In this document: piece by piece, positions 61,427 to 64,000 of the stretch
How positions within the stretch are numbered: position 1 is the first letter of the stretch
Layout: the number at the start of each line of letters is the position of its first letter
Assembly: GCA_963971425.1 (NCBI GenBank)
Contig: OZ020517.1
Location: 22,764,462-22,828,461 of the forward strand
DNA length: 64,000 nt
From: Bryoerythrophyllum caledonicum
Taxonomy: Eukaryota > Streptophyta > Bryopsida > Pottiales > Pottiaceae
Direction of reading: 5' to 3'
Notes under the pieces: model-generated
The model's database searches: none
The model's input: the letters and a program-made list of their open reading frames with translations, nothing else
What the model was told of the DNA's origin: nothing
Translations under genes and position numbers: made by a program

Positions 61427-61981
61427 TAACCCCTAAAGGACCATGTGTCAAAAATGAGCTTTTTGAATGTTCGGTTAGATTCTTATGGTGTCAAATTCTG
61501 ACATTCCTCTTTGGAATTTTTACTGTAGAAAACACGCAATTAAGCAATTATGCACTTGGCCATTTAAAAGTGCACTTGGGTACAACGGCGGCCATTGCGA
61601 ACAAAAGTGGCAAAATTGCAAAAAAAAAAAAAATCAAAGAAAAAAAATGTTTTCCAAAGGAAAAAAAATTGAGCTTCTACAACAATAATACTTACAATCA
61701 TGGTTGTTAATATTGGAATCGATTTTTTGGCATTTTCAACTAATTTGTCGTGGCCCCTCGTTAATACTAGATAAATGTGTATTTAATATGGAGATTATGA
61801 TAATCTCCATATCCGTGTGGTGGATTGCAACCAGAAAAATAAGGCATAGAAGTCTATTTTAAGATCTTCCAATTGAAAGTCTAAAATTTCACTTTAAAAT
61901 GTGATTCTCATGCCTCTTTTTGACAATGACAGTTTTGGACTAGTTTTTGAGCAAATTTGGCTGTGGTCCTTTAGGGATTAA
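61427..61981 (-). mobile_element. R1 element, minus orientation, both ends present
   Basis: CCCCTAAAGGACCATG starts at 61430 after GTAA (a changed TTAA). The other end GGTCCTTTAGGGA is followed by TTAA (61978-61981). The 548-bp body in reverse matches the left part of the R1 reference (TTTTGGACTAGTTTTTGAGC, AAATTTCACTTTAAAATG). Confidence 0.85.
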
Positions 61982-61997
61982 TCCCACATGAACACAA

Positions 61998-62134
61998 TAC
62001 ACCAAACACTGAATATAGTGTGGATTCATTAGTAATGTGGGTGAAAATTGATGTGGACACAATTCAGCATGTGTACTGGAATTAGTGTAGGTATTTCGAT
62101 ATAGTTTGGCCCTCTATATGCAATGTTTGGTGTA
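61998..62134 (+). mobile_element. 133-bp MITE related to the 199-bp family
   Basis: TA, then CACCAAACACTGAATATAGTG; the right end CTATATGCAATGTTTGGTG is followed by TA. The ends match the right terminus of the 199-bp MITE but the body is shorter and different. It lies 18 bp from the R1 element. Confidence 0.8.
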
Positions 62135-62569
62135 GTTGTCTGCAAAAGAGTTGATAAGACATATCCCACGTGGAAGCCTTGTGGATCGTGGAAACCTTAG
62201 AGGTCTCTTTCTCTTCCCACTTTCAAAGGTTAACTCTCTCGCAAACATGTTGAAACCATGTTAGTTTCTATTTCTTACACTAATTTATGTGGGCTTTGCA
62301 TGTGGTGTGCAGATTGGAGCACGAACGTTGTGCTAAGAAAGAATTTTTGAAAACAAGGTAAGCCTCCCTAAATTCTTATTCCATTGCTGAATTAGAAATA
62401 GGCAACTCAAAGTTTAGGTTCATGATAGTTGAAAGTCAATCAAATATTAGTTACAACTTACAGTATTGTTAGTGAGACAATATCAATCTATGTGCACTCA
62501 AAAGACACATATAATATGTTCAAAAAATCAAATTCGAACAAAGTTGAGTGTTTGTACATGAATCAGCCT

Positions 62570-62660
62570 ACTATTCAAACCCTAGCCGCCACAAATCCAA
62601 ACCCTAACCGCCGCCACTGGAAACCCAAACCCTAAACTAAAAAACCCTAGCCGCTACGTT
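62570..62660 (+). promoter_or_regulatory. Cluster of AAACCCTA motifs
   Basis: Four AAACCCTA words in 75 bp (near 62576, 62600, 62627, 62642), alternating with CCGCC. Such telo-boxes are often close to plant gene starts. A gene on the plus strand may begin here and run into the assembly gap; a Pro/Ser-rich frame starts at 62764 but has no recognisable domain. Confidence 0.35.
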
Positions 62661-62940
62661 CCCATGAGATCCTAAACGATCCCATGGAGTGTTGTAGACT
62701 GGAGGTGTGCGCGCGCACACCCTCAACAACTGCTCCTCCACCTAGCATCTCTGAAATGTCCTCTTGATTCGTAGATCTGCACATCCACCAAAAGCTCTCC
62801 CCCAAAACCCCATAGCCATTTCCTCCACACCCTCCCCCCCACCTCCCTCAACCTCACAACTACCTCGTCCTCCCTCCGCCTCAAAACCCTCTACTCCAAC
62901 ACTCTCTTTCCCCCTCCAACACAAAAACATTAGTAGATCA

Positions 62941-63182
62941 GCACACAAAGAGAGTTTGTATGAAAATGTAGGAGATATGCACACGAAGAGAGTTTTACGC
63001 ACACAAAACGGAGTGTTATATGCACACAAAGAGGAGGGTTATATGCACACAAAGAGGAGGGTTATATGCACACAAAGAGGAGGGTTATATGCACACAAAG
63101 AGGAGGGTTGTATGCACACAAAGAGGAGGGTTATATGCACTCAAAGAGGAGGGTCTTGTGCACTGAAAATGTTGGTTTTATG
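62941..63182 (+). repeat. 23-bp minisatellite, at least seven units
   Basis: ATGCACACAAAGAGGAGGGT starts at 63020, 63043, 63066, 63089, 63112 and 63135, exactly 23 bp apart, with degenerate units before and after. All three plus-strand frames stay open through it (peptide words YAHKEEG, MHTKRRV, ICTQRGG), a consequence of the stop-free unit, not a sign of a gene. Confidence 0.95.
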
Positions 63183-63253
63183 CCTAGGCTGCGCGCGCAC
63201 GGCCGCCACAGCAACAACGCCCCCAGGGCCGCGCACAGGCAGCGCCCGCAGTG

Positions 63254-63453
63254 NNNNNNNNNNNNNNNNNNNNNNNNNNNNNNNNNNNNNNNNNNNNNNN
63301 NNNNNNNNNNNNNNNNNNNNNNNNNNNNNNNNNNNNNNNNNNNNNNNNNNNNNNNNNNNNNNNNNNNNNNNNNNNNNNNNNNNNNNNNNNNNNNNNNNNN
63401 NNNNNNNNNNNNNNNNNNNNNNNNNNNNNNNNNNNNNNNNNNNNNNNNNNNNN
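63254..63453. other. Assembly gap of 200 N
   Basis: Exactly 200 N, probably a fixed-size placeholder of unknown true length. The left edge is very GC-rich (GCGCGCGCACGGCCGCC), which may explain the break. Confidence 0.98.
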
Positions 63454-63619
63454 GGTACCTCTGTTGATAACCGGGTTGTGGTACCCGGGACAACATACCC
63501 TAGTGGTGATTCCATTGCTATTGATACCCTAAGGAACTTGGTGCATAATTGATGTAGAGAATATGTCAACCAAAACTTGTTAAAAATGCTTGTTTTAGTG
63601 CAATTAGCATGGAAAAATA

Positions 63620-64000
63620 AATGAAGTTTTTTTGGTAGTTTTAACCGTAGGATCTCAAATATGACTTATTAAGTAATATGCTCACGAAATTTCATAAAGT
63701 TTTACCGCACGGATTGAAAGATTATAATGTTTGAAGTAGTAAAAAGGCTCATTTTCTTCCCTGCGTTTTCTGGATCAGCAGACTTTGACTTCAATTGGTG
63801 TCCAATTTTTGCACTATAAAAATTCTCAATTAATTACCATAATGTTAATCATGATGTTAGTTTTCTATATACCAATTTTGAGAGGTAGACAAGGAGTGTA
63901 GCATATTCAAAAAAATTGTGCAATGAGTAGAGGTTCAAAAATTCTTATTCCATACTAATAGTGACTATCATTTTGTAATGATATACAGGTTTTTTGAGTG
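63620..64000 (+). mobile_element. R1 element, plus orientation, cut by window end
   Basis: CATTTTCTTCCCTGCGTT, CAGCAGACTTTGACTTCA, GGAGTGTAGCATATTCAAAA and GTAGAGGTTCAAAAATTC follow the order of the reference copy. The left terminus is not visible and the right lies outside the window. Confidence 0.75.

Noticed and set aside
62941-63182. CRISPR-like array
   Set aside because: Units are contiguous without spacers and the genome is eukaryotic; it is a minisatellite.
62764-63552. Long plus-strand frame of 262 codons
   Set aside because: It runs through the minisatellite and 200 N, so its length is not real; only the first part could be coding and it has no motif.

Overview
The window is nuclear DNA of a plant (streptophyte), most likely a non-seed plant; the species cannot be fixed from sequence alone. 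The evidence is GT-AG introns of roughly 80-370 bp, plant-type genes (VTE6 phytyl-phosphate kinase, plant-type cytosolic ENGase, a subtilase leader), plant telo-box motifs (AAACCCTA) near gene starts, a plant-type Ty1/copia element and long AT-rich intergenic DNA full of small inverted-repeat elements. There is one 200-N assembly gap at 63254-63453.

Layout. 1-5620: AT-rich DNA without genes, ending in a GC-rich repeat island with a 151-bp satellite and a short GGCCG-type array. 6077-7888 (+): a multi-exon coiled-coil gene of unknown function, convergent with 8134-10183 (-), a Crinkler-like gene with a possible header domain and a divergent kinase domain, whose upstream region carries a 62-bp tandem repeat. 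10.7-18.4 kb: AT-rich, TE-derived, with one orphan subtilase N-terminal fragment. 18662-20453 (+) VTE6 and 21470-23883 (-) AMMECR1 form a well-preserved convergent pair. 24-39 kb: transposon graveyard with two dead Tc1-like transposase copies, many TTAA-flanked (piggyBac-like) miniature elements, a TA-flanked MITE family, foldback elements and a 23-bp minisatellite. 39504-42806 (-): complete ENGase gene in 11 exons. 44.5-61.3 kb: three paralogues of an unrecognised plant protein family, A (-), B (+) and C (-). A and C lie in a segmental duplication; between A and B sits a decayed copia element whose 3' LTR is split by a MITE. 61.4-64 kb: more TTAA elements, a second 23-bp minisatellite and the gap.

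The recognisable genes (vitamin E/phylloquinone synthesis, conserved AMMECR1, free N-glycan turnover) are unrelated housekeeping genes and do not form a pathway. The parts most worth follow-up are: the three-member unknown family, with mosaic divergence between A and C and a deleted splice donor in C; the Crinkler-like kinase gene; and a group of internally unrelated miniature elements sharing TTAA target sites and CCCYTWAA-type ends, including three elements lined up end to end through shared TTAA sites. All exon coordinates were read by eye from splice signals, phase and similarity to known families.
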